From an uncultured Clostridia bacterium (GTDB lineage: Bacteria; Bacillota; Clostridia; RUG12999), in the NCBI GenBank assembly GCA_934792465.1, contig CAKVOK010000014.1, positions 4,522 through 68,521 of the forward strand: a stretch of 64,000 nucleotides of DNA, written 5' to 3'. Under the pieces are notes generated by a model, which saw nothing but the letters and a program-made list of their open reading frames with translations, was not told where the DNA came from and made no database searches. Positions 53,599-61,064 of this stretch are shown one piece after another. The translations under genes were made by a program, and so were the position numbers. Numbering within the stretch: the stretch's first letter is position 1; every line of letters starts with the position of its first letter.

Positions 53599-53618
53599 TT
53601 TATTAATCAATTAATAAA
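53599..53618. promoter_or_regulatory. Palindrome downstream of the beta-helix gene promoter
   Basis: TTTATTAAT and ATTAATAAA with a 2 nt centre, about 12 nt into the transcript. It is a possible repressor site (inference). Confidence 0.4.
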
Positions 53619-53630
53619 TTACTTTATTTT

Positions 53631-53659
53631 ATTATATAATATTTTTACATAAAAGTCAA
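53631..53659 (-). promoter_or_regulatory. Sigma-A promoter of the beta-helix protein gene
   Basis: TTGACT, 17 nt, TATAAT on the minus strand, about 120 nt before the ATG. Confidence 0.9.
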
Positions 53660-53689
53660 TACATTTTCTTTAAGTTTTGAAATAAAAAA

Positions 53690-53731
53690 AGAAAAAATCC
53701 CGCCACTCCGAAGAGTTACGGGATTTTTTCC
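53690..53731. terminator. Bidirectional terminator after the NhaC gene
   Basis: AAAAAATCCCG pairs with CGGGATTTTTT, with A/T runs on both sides. It ends the minus-strand antiporter transcript and insulates the neighbouring promoter. Confidence 0.9.
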
Positions 53732-53754
53732 GATAAATTTTTATGAGATGAAAT

Positions 53755-55377
53755 TTATACCTCTTTTTTCGCCGTAATATTTTTGATTACAAACAATACA
53801 ACGAGAGTGATGACAATCTCTATTGCCAGGAGTATTACAGCGTTCTGAATGAATGCCGCAAGCACATATCCTACGAACGAGAGTGCCGCAACCGTTGCAG
53901 CATACGGCAGCTGGGTCGAAACGTGGTTGATATGGTTCGACATTGCACCGGCAGACGACATGATTGTCGTGTCCGAAATAGGCGAGCAGTGGTCGCCGCA
54001 TACAGCACCGGCAAGACAAGCCGCAATGCCTATGATGAGCAGTTCGCTTGTCGGGTCGAATATAGCCGTAACAATCGGGATAAGTATTCCGAACGTACCC
54101 CACGACGTACCCGTAGCAAATGCGAGCAGGCAGGCAACGAGGAATATTATAGCCGGCAGGAAGTTTGCAAGTCCGCTTGCAGCCGAATCCATAACGGCTT
54201 TTACGAAATCGGCAGCTCCCAAAAGACCTGTCATATTCTTAAGCGACGTAGCAAACGTAAGAATGAGGATTGCCGGAACCATGGCGACAAAGCCCTTAGG
54301 TATGCAGTCCATAGCTTCTTTGAACGTTACCACACGTCTTGCAACAAGGTATATAATAGTGAGAACCAATGCCACTATAGCGCCCCAAGGCAAGCCGACC
54401 GTTGCGTCCGTATTGGCAAATGCCGTTACGAAATCCGAGCCGGAGAAAAATCCGCCGACATAGATAAGACCGATTACGCACAGTATAACAAGTATGATTA
54501 CCGGCATAATAAGGTCGATAACTCTTCCTCGCGGATTGGCTTTTTCTTCTTCTATATTTTCGTCAACTCTGTCGCCGCAGGTATAAAGGTCGCCTTTGTT
54601 TATCGCATTGTATTCATGCAGACGCATCGGGCCGTAATCGAATTTCATAACGGAAATCGCAATTACGAATACAAGCGTAAGCAGCGAATAAAAGTTATAC
54701 GGTATCGCACGCACAAAAAGCTCTATGCCGGAATATCCCGTGCCTTTTGTAAATTCGGAAACCGCAGCCGCCCAGGACGAAACAGGAGCTATCATACATA
54801 CGGGCGCCGCCGTGGCGTCTATGATATACGCAAGCTTCGCACGCGAAATCTTATGCGTATCCGTTACGGGACGCATAACGCTTCCTACAGTGAGGCAGTT
54901 GAAATAATCGTCAATGAATATAAGAACACCGAGAAGAAACGTAGCGAGCTGTGCACCCACACGAGTCTTGATATGTACGCTTGCCCATCTGCCGAATGCG
55001 GCGCTGCCGCCGGCTTTGTTCACAAGCGCAACAACTATTCCGAGAATTACGAGGAACAGGAATATACCTGCCGTATCGGAAACTGCGGCTATGAGTCCCT
55101 CGTTCAAAAGGTTGTCCAATGTAGCTACCGGAGCGAAGTTTGCGGAAAGCAGACCGCCCAGAACGATACCTACGAATAATGATGAATAAACTTCTTTTGT
55201 TATAAGCGCAAGTCCTATGGCAACTATAGGCGGCACAAGCGCCCAAAACGTTGCGTGGAACATGCTTACAACGGCTTCGCCGTCCTCACCCTCGGCATAT
55301 GCAACAGTGGATATTACCATGGCAAACACGAAAGTAAGAAAAGCAACAATGTTTTTTTTGCTGAAAATTTTCTTCAC
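53755..55377 (-). CDS. Na+/H+ antiporter, NhaC family
   Basis: A 540-residue transporter with an N-terminal signal-like/TM segment and about 12 TM helices. Typical residues include FIDDYFNCLTVGSVMRPVTD and TAAPVCMIAPVSSWAAAVSEF, and near the end FATGTSWGTFGI and GDHCSPISDTTIMSSAGA. NhaC-type proteins exchange Na+ or amino acids for protons; the substrate is uncertain. The start is GTG at 55377 with GGGGG 6 nt upstream; the longer frame to 55446 has no ribosome site. Confidence 0.92.
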   Translation of the reverse strand: MKKIFSKKNIVAFLTFVFAMVISTVAYAEGEDGEAVVSMFHATFWALVPPIVAIGLALITKEVYSSLFVGIVLGGLLSANFAPVATLDNLLNEGLIAAVSDTAGIFLFLVILGIVVALVNKAGGSAAFGRWASVHIKTRVGAQLATFLLGVLIFIDDYFNCLTVGSVMRPVTDTHKISRAKLAYIIDATAAPVCMIAPVSSWAAAVSEFTKGTGYSGIELFVRAIPYNFYSLLTLVFVIAISVMKFDYGPMRLHEYNAINKGDLYTCGDRVDENIEEEKANPRGRVIDLIMPVIILVILCVIGLIYVGGFFSGSDFVTAFANTDATVGLPWGAIVALVLTIIYLVARRVVTFKEAMDCIPKGFVAMVPAILILTFATSLKNMTGLLGAADFVKAVMDSAASGLANFLPAIIFLVACLLAFATGTSWGTFGILIPIVTAIFDPTSELLIIGIAACLAGAVCGDHCSPISDTTIMSSAGAMSNHINHVSTQLPYAATVAALSFVGYVLAAFIQNAVILLAIEIVITLVVLFVIKNITAKKEV

Positions 55378-55462
55378 GTTAATCCCCCTACTTATTTTTT
55401 TAATATCCGATTTGCACAGCAAAAAACATGGGATAAAATCGGACATTATTTTCTCATATTAT

Positions 55463-55491
55463 ATAATATCACAAAATTACCAATGTGTCAA
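55463..55491 (-). promoter_or_regulatory. Sigma-A promoter of the NhaC gene
   Basis: TTGACA, 17 nt, TATTAT on the minus strand. The leader holds a TCCGATTT/AAATCGGA hairpin (55407-55444). Confidence 0.88.
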
Positions 55492-55530
55492 GTTTTTTAT
55501 ACAATTAATGTTTGCGAGTGCAAAAAAACA

Positions 55531-55610
55531 GAGGGTGCGGCAAAATGATTTCATCTTACCTCACCTCCTCTTGGGGGTTTTAGAAAAATATTGCTTTATG
55601 CGGTCTGTGC
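55531..55610 (+). repeat. Family D hairpin with conserved tail
   Basis: AGAGGGTGCGGCAAAATGATT, a degraded right arm, then GGGGTTTTAGAAAAATATTG and CTTTATGCGGTCTGTGC. This is the same order as at 8844-8923. Confidence 0.75.
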
Positions 55611-55616
55611 ATTTTT

Positions 55617-55737
55617 ATAACTAAATTAAGACGTCCCCCGCCTCTCTCGGCGGCGGGTTCCGCTTAATTTTTTCAGCGGCGGATACAATCCCCCACTGAA
55701 AACGTTGAATGACGGGGCTAAAGCCCCTTATTGAAAG
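55617..55737 (-). repeat. Family B repeat, copy 2 (inverted)
   Basis: Reverse complement of 14832-14957 with scattered changes: ACTAAATTAAGACG, CCGCC/GGCGG hairpin, CAGCGG block, AACGTTGAATGACGGGGC, and GCTAAAGCCCCTTATTG. It abuts the trxA 3' end; its GGGGCTTTAG/GCCCC stem may act as trxA terminator. Confidence 0.8.
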
Positions 55738-55747
55738 CCCTTTTGAA

Positions 55748-56062
55748 TTAAGCGTTTTTAATCATCTGCATCAGTTCGGATTTGTCGATTAATCCTATGG
55801 ACGTATCGGCAATATTGCCGCCTTTTATAACGACAAGCGTCGGAATACTCATGATATTGAATTTACGTGCAAGCTCCGGCTCTTCATCAACGTTCACCTT
55901 GCAGACCTTTATATCCGGCATCTCCTCCGCAATTTCGTCCACGACAGGCGACATCATTCTGCACGGACCGCACCAGTCCGCCCAAAAATCTATAAGAACC
56001 TTTTTATCGGATTTCTCCACTTCCGTTTCGTATGTTGCCGATGTTATTTTTGTTACTGCCAT
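55748..56062 (-). CDS. trxA: Thioredoxin
   Basis: A 104-residue cytosolic disulfide reductase. Active site WADWCGPCRMM (Cys about 31 and 34), cis-Pro in MSIPTLVVIKGG. Normal single-domain length. AAGGAGG precedes the ATG. No thioredoxin reductase is nearby; a family B repeat follows. Confidence 0.97.
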   Translation of the reverse strand: MAVTKITSATYETEVEKSDKKVLIDFWADWCGPCRMMSPVVDEIAEEMPDIKVCKVNVDEEPELARKFNIMSIPTLVVIKGGNIADTSIGLIDKSELMQMIKNA

Positions 56063-56110
56063 TTTGTTTTCCTCCTTAAAATTTTTATTAATATTTTACC
56101 TAAATAATTT

Positions 56111-56572
56111 TTATTTATGATAATTTTCATTGTTTAATATTTTAAATCCCCGATACACCTGTTCGAGCAAAATCACACGCATAAGCTGATGCGGAAACGT
56201 CATCTCGGAAAAGCTGAGCCGCATATCCGCACGGCGTTTCACATCTTCGGAAAGCCCGTTTGAGCCGCCGATTATAAATGTTATACCGCCAAAGCCGTTT
56301 ATTCCGGCGGTCTTTATAATCCCGCTCAGCTCCTCCGAGGTTTTTTGGATTCCCTCAACGCAGAGCGCAACAACAAAATCGCCTTTTTTGATTTTCTTTA
56401 TGATTTCCGCTCCCTCTGCTTCAATATCCTGCATAACATCGGTTTTCCGACATTCCTTCACTTCCGTTATGCTGATTTTACCGAATCTCGAAAGGCGTTT
56501 TATATATTCCGCCGCAGCGTCTTTGAAAAACTTTTCTTTTATATTGCCCACGGCAATTACCGATATATTCAT
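56111..56572 (-). CDS. rlmH: 23S rRNA (pseudouridine1915-N3)-methyltransferase RlmH
   Basis: A 153-residue SPOUT methyltransferase that acts on assembled 70S ribosomes. Conserved ISVIAVGNIKEKFFKDAAAEY at the start, ITFIIGGSNGLSEDVKRRAD forming the SAM-binding knot, and FPHQLMRVILLEQVYRGFKI at the end. GGAGG precedes the ATG. It lies downstream of the tRNA terminator. Confidence 0.97.
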   Translation of the reverse strand: MNISVIAVGNIKEKFFKDAAAEYIKRLSRFGKISITEVKECRKTDVMQDIEAEGAEIIKKIKKGDFVVALCVEGIQKTSEELSGIIKTAGINGFGGITFIIGGSNGLSEDVKRRADMRLSFSEMTFPHQLMRVILLEQVYRGFKILNNENYHK

Positions 56573-56589
56573 ATATCCTCCGTTAAATT

Positions 56590-56625
56590 AAAAAAACCCC
56601 GAAACGCAATACTGCATTCCGAAGT
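56590..56625 (-). terminator. Terminator of the tRNA-Leu/tRNA-Gln unit
   Basis: The minus-strand hairpin TTCGGAATGCA / TTGCGTTTCGG (with G-U pairs) is followed by GGGGTTTTTTT. Confidence 0.8.
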
Positions 56626-56632
56626 TCTCAGG

Positions 56633-56706
56633 TGGCTGCCGGACTAGGATTCGAACCCAGACAAACAGAGTCAGAGTCTGTCGTGCTACCTTTACACAAT
56701 CCGGCA
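56633..56706 (-). tRNA. tRNA-Gln (anticodon CUG)
   Basis: A cloverleaf folds on the minus strand: acceptor TGCCGGA with TCCGGCA, D-stem GTGT/GCAC, anticodon stem ACAGA/TCTGT with loop CTCTGAC (anticodon CTG), T-loop TTCGAAT. The 3' CCA is encoded. Second gene of the tRNA unit. Confidence 0.92.
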
Positions 56707-56762
56707 ATATATGTTTTGTCCATGCACTGCTTCTTGCAGCAATATTCATATAAAAAAAATAT

Positions 56763-56846
56763 TGGTGCGAGAGACGGGACTTGAACCCGTACGGTTGCCC
56801 ACACGCCCCTCAAACGTGCGCGTCTGCCGATTCCGCCACTCTCGCA
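56763..56846 (-). tRNA. tRNA-Leu (anticodon GAG)
   Basis: An 84 nt class II tRNA on the minus strand: acceptor TGCGAGA with TCTCGCA, D-loop GGCGGAATCGGCAGACGC, anticodon stem CACGT/GCGTG with loop TTGAGGG, long variable arm, T-loop TTCAAGT, encoded CCA. It reads CUC/CUU codons. Confidence 0.95.
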
Positions 56847-56876
56847 TACATGGTGTTGAGCTAATCAACGAATAAT

Positions 56877-56905
56877 ATTATACCACAAAATGCCGTGCTT
56901 GTCAA
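56877..56905 (-). promoter_or_regulatory. Sigma-A promoter of the tRNA unit
   Basis: Perfect consensus on the minus strand: TTGACA, 17 nt, TATAAT, 31 bp before tRNA-Leu. Confidence 0.93.
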
Positions 56906-57007
56906 GCAATTTTTTCAAAAAAATTATTTTTTTCTTATGTTTTTTCATGCCATACCCAATAAAAGGCGAAATATTCCGCGCAATTTTACAGATATTGCAA
57001 AAACTCT

Positions 57008-57068
57008 TGAGGGTGTTGCAAAACAATTTCGCTTTGAAACACCCTTAGGGGCTTTAGAAAAATAGTGC
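57008..57068 (+). repeat. Left part of an interrupted family D copy
   Basis: GAGGGTGTTGCAAAAC / GAAACACCC hairpin, then GGGGCTTTAGAAAAATAGTG up to TGC 57066-57068. The continuing CTTTATGCGGTCTGT is found 450 bp further on, at 57519. Confidence 0.7.
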
Positions 57069-57071
57069 AGA

Positions 57072-57403
57072 ATGGACAAACTGAACCCGAAGGCGTCAGG
57101 CAATCGGAAACCGAACCCTTGATGCCTTATGACGGACAATTTTTGCCCTTTTCGGCTCGTCATCCTCGAAAAGCGGTAGCCTTACTTCGTCTTCCGCACC
57201 TAAAATGACTAAAAATTTTCTCGTCATAAGGTGCGAGCAGTTTCTATCGAGCTGATTTTTTTTCAAGACAAACAAACGAATGCAGGTAATACTTCCGTAT
57301 TATCAAATGAGTTTGTGCAGTATTGGGGAAAATCAGCCGATAAAAACCATTAAGGGTTCGATTTTCAATTGCCCGGTTACGTCGAGTGGCGAAGTTTGTT
57401 CAT
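57072..57403. mobile_element. Family E nested inverted-repeat element (MITE-like)
   Basis: Imperfect terminal inverted repeats of about 53 bp: 57072-57124 (ATGGACAAACTGAACCCGAA start) and 57348-57403. Inside lies a perfect pair CCTTATGACG (57125-57134) / CGTCATAAGG (57222-57231). No transposase. A 43-codon frame (57096-57227, minus) reads MTRKFLVILGAEDEVRLPLF and onward but has no ribosome site. With flanking sequence to 57517 it splits a family D repeat at TGC. Confidence 0.6.
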
Positions 57404-57423
57404 AGCATAAAGCAATATTTATT

Positions 57424-57520
57424 TCAGAAATTCGTTCTTAAACGAATTTCTACATCTGTTTTAGTTTATCTTTTACAACTATGTACTTGTATTTATACCG
57501 TTATATCGGTATTTTTTTGC
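57424..57520 (+). repeat. Hairpins at the right flank of family E
   Basis: A perfect AGAAATTCGTT/AACGAATTTCT inverted repeat (57424-57449) and a terminator-like ATACCG/CGGTAT hairpin followed by seven T (57496-57518). After TGC 57518-57520 the family D tail resumes. Confidence 0.55.
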
Positions 57521-57559
57521 TTTATGCGGTCTGTACATTTTTATACAGCCCCTCATATG

Positions 57560-57757
57560 TTAATCAAGACTGAAATCCTCTGCCGTGAAGCTTTTTTTCT
57601 TCTTTTTGATGTGCTTGGAAATATCGAACATATTCAGCTGATATTTTTCGCAAATGTCGCTGCCTTTAACGATACCCTCATATTTGCACGCAACATCGCC
57701 CATCAGAAAAATAGGCTTTCCGAATACGCAGTTCAGACATTTTTTATCTTCAATCAT
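57560..57757 (-). CDS. Small Cys-rich protein of unknown function
   Basis: 65 residues. CLNCVFG, CKYEG and CEKY place four Cys that could bind a metal; the tail is Lys-rich (HIKKKKKSF). Not assigned to a family. Its start overlaps the rhaA stop by 4 bp, so it is translated with rhaA and likely real. Confidence 0.6.
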   Translation of the reverse strand: MIEDKKCLNCVFGKPIFLMGDVACKYEGIVKGSDICEKYQLNMFDISKHIKKKKKSFTAEDFSLD

Positions 57758-59013
57758 CTGTTCATCAATACGTTTTTCTCATATTCTTTAACTTCTTTTA
57801 TCCAGTCCGCACCTACTCCGCAGCCTTTTGCATCACAGTAATAATCCCAAACAAGCGAGAACGGCAGTGCTCTTGCCTCCTGTGTGAGTGCAAGTCTTGT
57901 GCTTACGTCGCCGGCATTTTCCGCAGCCTTGATTTTGTCATGCGGCATGAGCAATGCGGCAAGAATAGCTTTTTTCGTGTTTCTGAGTCCCGTTACCCAT
58001 GCAACGACACGGTTAATCGAAGCGTCGAAGAAATCCGTCGCTATGAACGTGTCGCCGAGCTTGCCTATCTTAACAAGTTCCTCCATTATAGCACGTGTTT
58101 CGTCATCGAAGGCAACAACATGGTCGCTGTCCCAGCGAACCGGACGCGATACGTGCAGAAGCACATTTTTCGAGAACGTATATATGGAAGCCAGCTTTGC
58201 CGATACGACCTCCGTCGGATGATAATGTCCCGTATCGAGAGTCATTATGATATGGTCGCTGTTTTTGCTCAAAACATATCCCATACAAAATTCGTGCGAA
58301 CCTGCCGTGAAGCTTTCCGCACCGATTCCGAATACTTTCGATTCGATGCCGTCCATAACGCCTTTTACGTCTTTCGTAGCTTCAAAAATCTTGTCGTAGC
58401 TGTCTTTCAGACGAAGTCTTGGTGCGAGAGTATCTGCCGGAACTTCTTTGTCGCCGTCCGGCGTCCAGTGGTTTATAACGCAGGTTTTGCCCGTTCTTTT
58501 GTAGAAATATTCACCGATTTTGCGGCATCTTATACCATGTTCAATCCAGAATTTTCTTATATTCTCATCCGCACATGAGAGAGTGCCGTTGTCGCTCTTC
58601 GGGTGCGAAAAATATGTAGGGTTGAAATCTATTCCGAGACCTTTTTCAACTGCCCAGTCAGCCCAGTTTTTGAAGTTTTCGGGTTCGATTTCGTTTCTGT
58701 CTACGAATCTATCCGCTTCTGCGTAGTTCGCATGAATATTAATTTTTTTCTCGCCCGGAATGTATTTCATAGCCGTTTCTATATCGGCTCTCAATTCCTC
58801 CGGATTTCTTGCCTTGCCGGGATAGTTTCCCGTGGCCTGTATGCCGCCGGTGAGTCCGCCCTCTTTCTTCTCGAATCCGGCAACGTCATCGCCCTGCCAG
58901 CAGTGCATGGATATAGGTGTTGCGTCGCATATTTTGATTGCTTCTTCAACGTCTGTTCCGTACTGCGCATAAATTTCTTTTGCAATTTCAAATCCTTTTT
59001 TGGTATCGTACAT
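57754..59013 (-). CDS. rhaA: L-rhamnose isomerase
   Basis: A 419-residue metal-dependent TIM-barrel enzyme converting L-rhamnose to L-rhamnulose. It has ATPISMHCWQGDDVAGFE, INIHANYAE, GLGIDFNPTYFSHPKS, INHWTPDGDKEVP and MTLDTGHYHPTE, matching the metal ligands of the RhaA family. The start at 59013 has AAGGAGG upstream; the frame extends to 59151 through a repeat and is rejected there. No rhamnulokinase or aldolase gene is adjacent, which is unusual. Confidence 0.95.
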   Translation of the reverse strand: MYDTKKGFEIAKEIYAQYGTDVEEAIKICDATPISMHCWQGDDVAGFEKKEGGLTGGIQATGNYPGKARNPEELRADIETAMKYIPGEKKINIHANYAEADRFVDRNEIEPENFKNWADWAVEKGLGIDFNPTYFSHPKSDNGTLSCADENIRKFWIEHGIRCRKIGEYFYKRTGKTCVINHWTPDGDKEVPADTLAPRLRLKDSYDKIFEATKDVKGVMDGIESKVFGIGAESFTAGSHEFCMGYVLSKNSDHIIMTLDTGHYHPTEVVSAKLASIYTFSKNVLLHVSRPVRWDSDHVVAFDDETRAIMEELVKIGKLGDTFIATDFFDASINRVVAWVTGLRNTKKAILAALLMPHDKIKAAENAGDVSTRLALTQEARALPFSLVWDYYCDAKGCGVGADWIKEVKEYEKNVLMNR

Positions 59014-59071
59014 CTTTTTATCCTCCTTATTTTTTATAATAAATGCTGTAACGCATATTTTAATGTGAATT

Positions 59072-59092
59072 TTGTGAGCGGATAATATCCGC
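59072..59092. promoter_or_regulatory. Operator-like palindrome upstream of rhaA
   Basis: The perfect 15 bp palindrome GCGGATAATATCCGC (59078-59092) lies about 65 bp before the rhaA ATG. The overlapping TTGTGAGCGGATAA (59072-59085) matches a LacI-type operator half. A LacI-family regulator site is plausible. Confidence 0.4.
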
Positions 59093-59121
59093 CTGTCTAT
59101 GGGCATGTTGCCGCTTTTTGA

Positions 59122-59312
59122 CAACCCTTCCACCACTGACGTGGTCCCCACACCTCCGCTGCGCAGCAGCTTCCGGCGCCTTACACAGGGGAGGCTTTAG
59201 TCTGTGCCGCTGAATACATATTAATTATGAATTCATAATTCCCATTAGCCGTCTGAGGGGTTGTAGGTCTGCATATAAGCTAAATTAAACTCGCCGTGCG
59301 AATTCAGCTCTC
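59122..59312. repeat. Family A element with a family C fragment
   Basis: A family A unit runs from ACAACCCTTCC to GAGGGGTTGTAGG (about 59270), its middle partly replaced by TAATTATGAATTCATAATT. It is followed by AGCTAAATT and AATTCAGCT (59277-59312) and CTAATTCCTCATTTCTAATT microrepeats. No gene is seen in the rest of this gap. Confidence 0.7.
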
Positions 59313-59388
59313 ATCACCCACCCCAATTCTAATTCCTCATTTCTAATTTCTCATTTATTATAAGTATATAACAATATCAGTCCGAAAA

Positions 59389-59424
59389 CAAGGACGTATT
59401 ATGCCTTTTTTTACGTCCTTGTTT
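59389..59424. terminator. Hairpin ACAAGGACGTA/TACGTCCTTGT
   Basis: An 11 bp perfect stem with a T-rich loop; only short T-runs follow on either strand, so it is a weak terminator or an isolated palindrome. Confidence 0.5.
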
Positions 59425-59486
59425 GCATTTGCGTTCATATATATTTTATCACAGATTAAAGATTTTGTCAATTTATATTTTATCTA

Positions 59487-59515
59487 TAGACAAAACGGGC
59501 AACTTATGATACAAT
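59487..59515 (+). promoter_or_regulatory. Sigma-A promoter of the DUF523-SLH-dockerin unit
   Basis: TAGACA, 17 nt, TACAAT, about 30 bp before the DUF523 ribosome site. Confidence 0.7.
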
Positions 59516-59546
59516 ATATATGATATATTTTGAAAGGACAACAGAC

Positions 59547-59981
59547 ATGATTATTATAAGTGCGTGCCTTATGGGCAAAAACTGTAAATATAACGGCAAA
59601 AACAATCTGCGCCCCGAACTGCTGCATTTGAAAGACCAAGCCGTCTTGATATGCCCGGAAGCATTCGGGAAAATGCCGATTCCCCGTATGCCGAGCGAGA
59701 TTGAACCGGGATTTTCCGGCGGGGACGTATTGGACGGCAAGGCGAGAGTATTTTCCTCTGACGGCAAGGACGTTACGGAGCATTTCATAAAAGGTTCGGA
59801 AAAGGTTCTCGAAACCGCCGTGAAACACGGCATAACAAAAGCGTATCTGAAGCAGTCCAGCCCCTCATGCGGCTGCGGAAAAATATATGACGGGACGTTT
59901 TCGGACGTCAAAAAAAGCGGTGACGGAGTTCTGACCGCATTGCTGAAACGAAACGGAATTGAGGTGACGGGCATTGAATAA
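59547..59981 (+). CDS. DUF523 protein
   Basis: 144 residues. Conserved IIISACLMGKNCKYNGKNN, CPEAFGKMPIPRMPSEI and LKQSSPSCGCGKIYDGTFS carry the clustered Cys residues of the family, suggesting metal or Fe-S binding. Function is unknown. AAAGGA precedes the ATG at 59547. It overlaps the next gene by 8 bp. Confidence 0.9.
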   Translation: MIIISACLMGKNCKYNGKNNLRPELLHLKDQAVLICPEAFGKMPIPRMPSEIEPGFSGGDVLDGKARVFSSDGKDVTEHFIKGSEKVLETAVKHGITKAYLKQSSPSCGCGKIYDGTFSDVKKSGDGVLTALLKRNGIEVTGIE

Positions 59982-61053
59982 GCTCAAATTTTTAATTATA
60001 TTTATACTGATTTCATGCACGGCGTATGCTTCCGAACCATACGTCACATCGAATAATATTTTGTACGGCGATACCGTATATTTCAAAATCCCTTTTGAAT
60101 ACGAAAACGTGTATGCGGCAGACATATTCCTTACATATTCGGACAACCTCGAATTTAAAGACGCCGACTGCGGAACGGACGGCGAAAAAGCCGTGTATGA
60201 GGACGGCAAGAGCGTTCATATCGGATTTTTGCCGAACGAAAAGCCGAGCGAAATAACCGCCCGATTCAAGGCGACAGGCAAAGGAACATCATATATAATG
60301 CTGAATGAAATTACCGTTGTTTCAGACGAATTGGAGGAAACGACCGAAACTCTTTCGCAGCGTGCCGAATTTGAAGTAAAATCGAGCGCACCCTCCGGCG
60401 GAGGAAGCGGCGGCGCTGGCGGAGGAGGAAAAGGCAGCGGAAGCAGCAAGCCGAGCAGCGGCTCATCCGGCGGCGGTTCGTCCGTTTTCATTCCGCCTGT
60501 AGTACCCGTTCAGCCGGAAAAAATCGAACCGAAACTTCCGTTTGGCGATATTTCCGACGATTATTGGGCAAAATCTTATATATCGGATTTATACGAAAAA
60601 AATATTATCTCGAAAGACGAGCTGTTCCGACCGGAGGATTTCATAACACGTGCGGAATTTGTGAAGCTTGCCGTAACGGCGTTCGGGATTTCTTCGGAAG
60701 AAAAGCAATGCACATTCTCGGACGTTTCGGAATCGGATTGGTTTCTGCCGTATGTCGCAGCCGCCGAAAACAGCGGAATCGTAACCGGCGACAATGCGCA
60801 TTTTTATCCGCAGGAAAACATAACACGAGAGGACATCTGCGTTATTTTGTACAGAATAATAAAGGACAATGCCGCAGAAGCCAAAACGGATTTTTCGGAT
60901 ATGGAAAGCGTATCGGACTATGCCTGCGAGGCTGTGGGAAAGCTTGCCGGTATGTCCGTGATAAACGGGAATGAAAACGGCGAGTTTCTGCCGAAAAGCT
61001 TCGCAACACGTGCGCAGACGGCGAAAATGATTGCCGCCGCACTCGGCAGATAG
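59974..61053 (+). CDS. Surface protein with cohesin-like domain and SLH modules
   Basis: 359 residues. A signal peptide (MNKLKFLIIFILISCTAYA) is followed by a beta-sandwich (about 20-130: GDTVYFKIPFEYENVYAADI, FLTYSDNLEFKD, ARFKATGKGTSYIML) that resembles cohesins, then a Gly/Ser linker (SGGGSGGAGGGGKGSGSSK) and three SLH modules to the end (about 190-359, for example FRPEDFITRAEFVKLAV). Start is TTG with GAGGTGA upstream. It would display its N-terminal domain on the wall. The next gene encodes a dockerin protein. Confidence 0.75.
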   Translation: MNKLKFLIIFILISCTAYASEPYVTSNNILYGDTVYFKIPFEYENVYAADIFLTYSDNLEFKDADCGTDGEKAVYEDGKSVHIGFLPNEKPSEITARFKATGKGTSYIMLNEITVVSDELEETTETLSQRAEFEVKSSAPSGGGSGGAGGGGKGSGSSKPSSGSSGGGSSVFIPPVVPVQPEKIEPKLPFGDISDDYWAKSYISDLYEKNIISKDELFRPEDFITRAEFVKLAVTAFGISSEEKQCTFSDVSESDWFLPYVAAAENSGIVTGDNAHFYPQENITREDICVILYRIIKDNAAEAKTDFSDMESVSDYACEAVGKLAGMSVINGNENGEFLPKSFATRAQTAKMIAAALGR

Positions 61054-61064
61054 GAGGATTCGTC

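Noticed and set aside
56945..57163. 72-codon minus-strand frame ending near the family E element
   Set aside because: It runs across the junction between the family D and E repeats and has no start signals; only the inner 43-codon frame was worth noting.
59072..59092. Cloning-vector contamination (lac operator)
   Set aside because: Only 14 bases match; neighbouring sequence is ordinary rhaA leader and differs from lac DNA.
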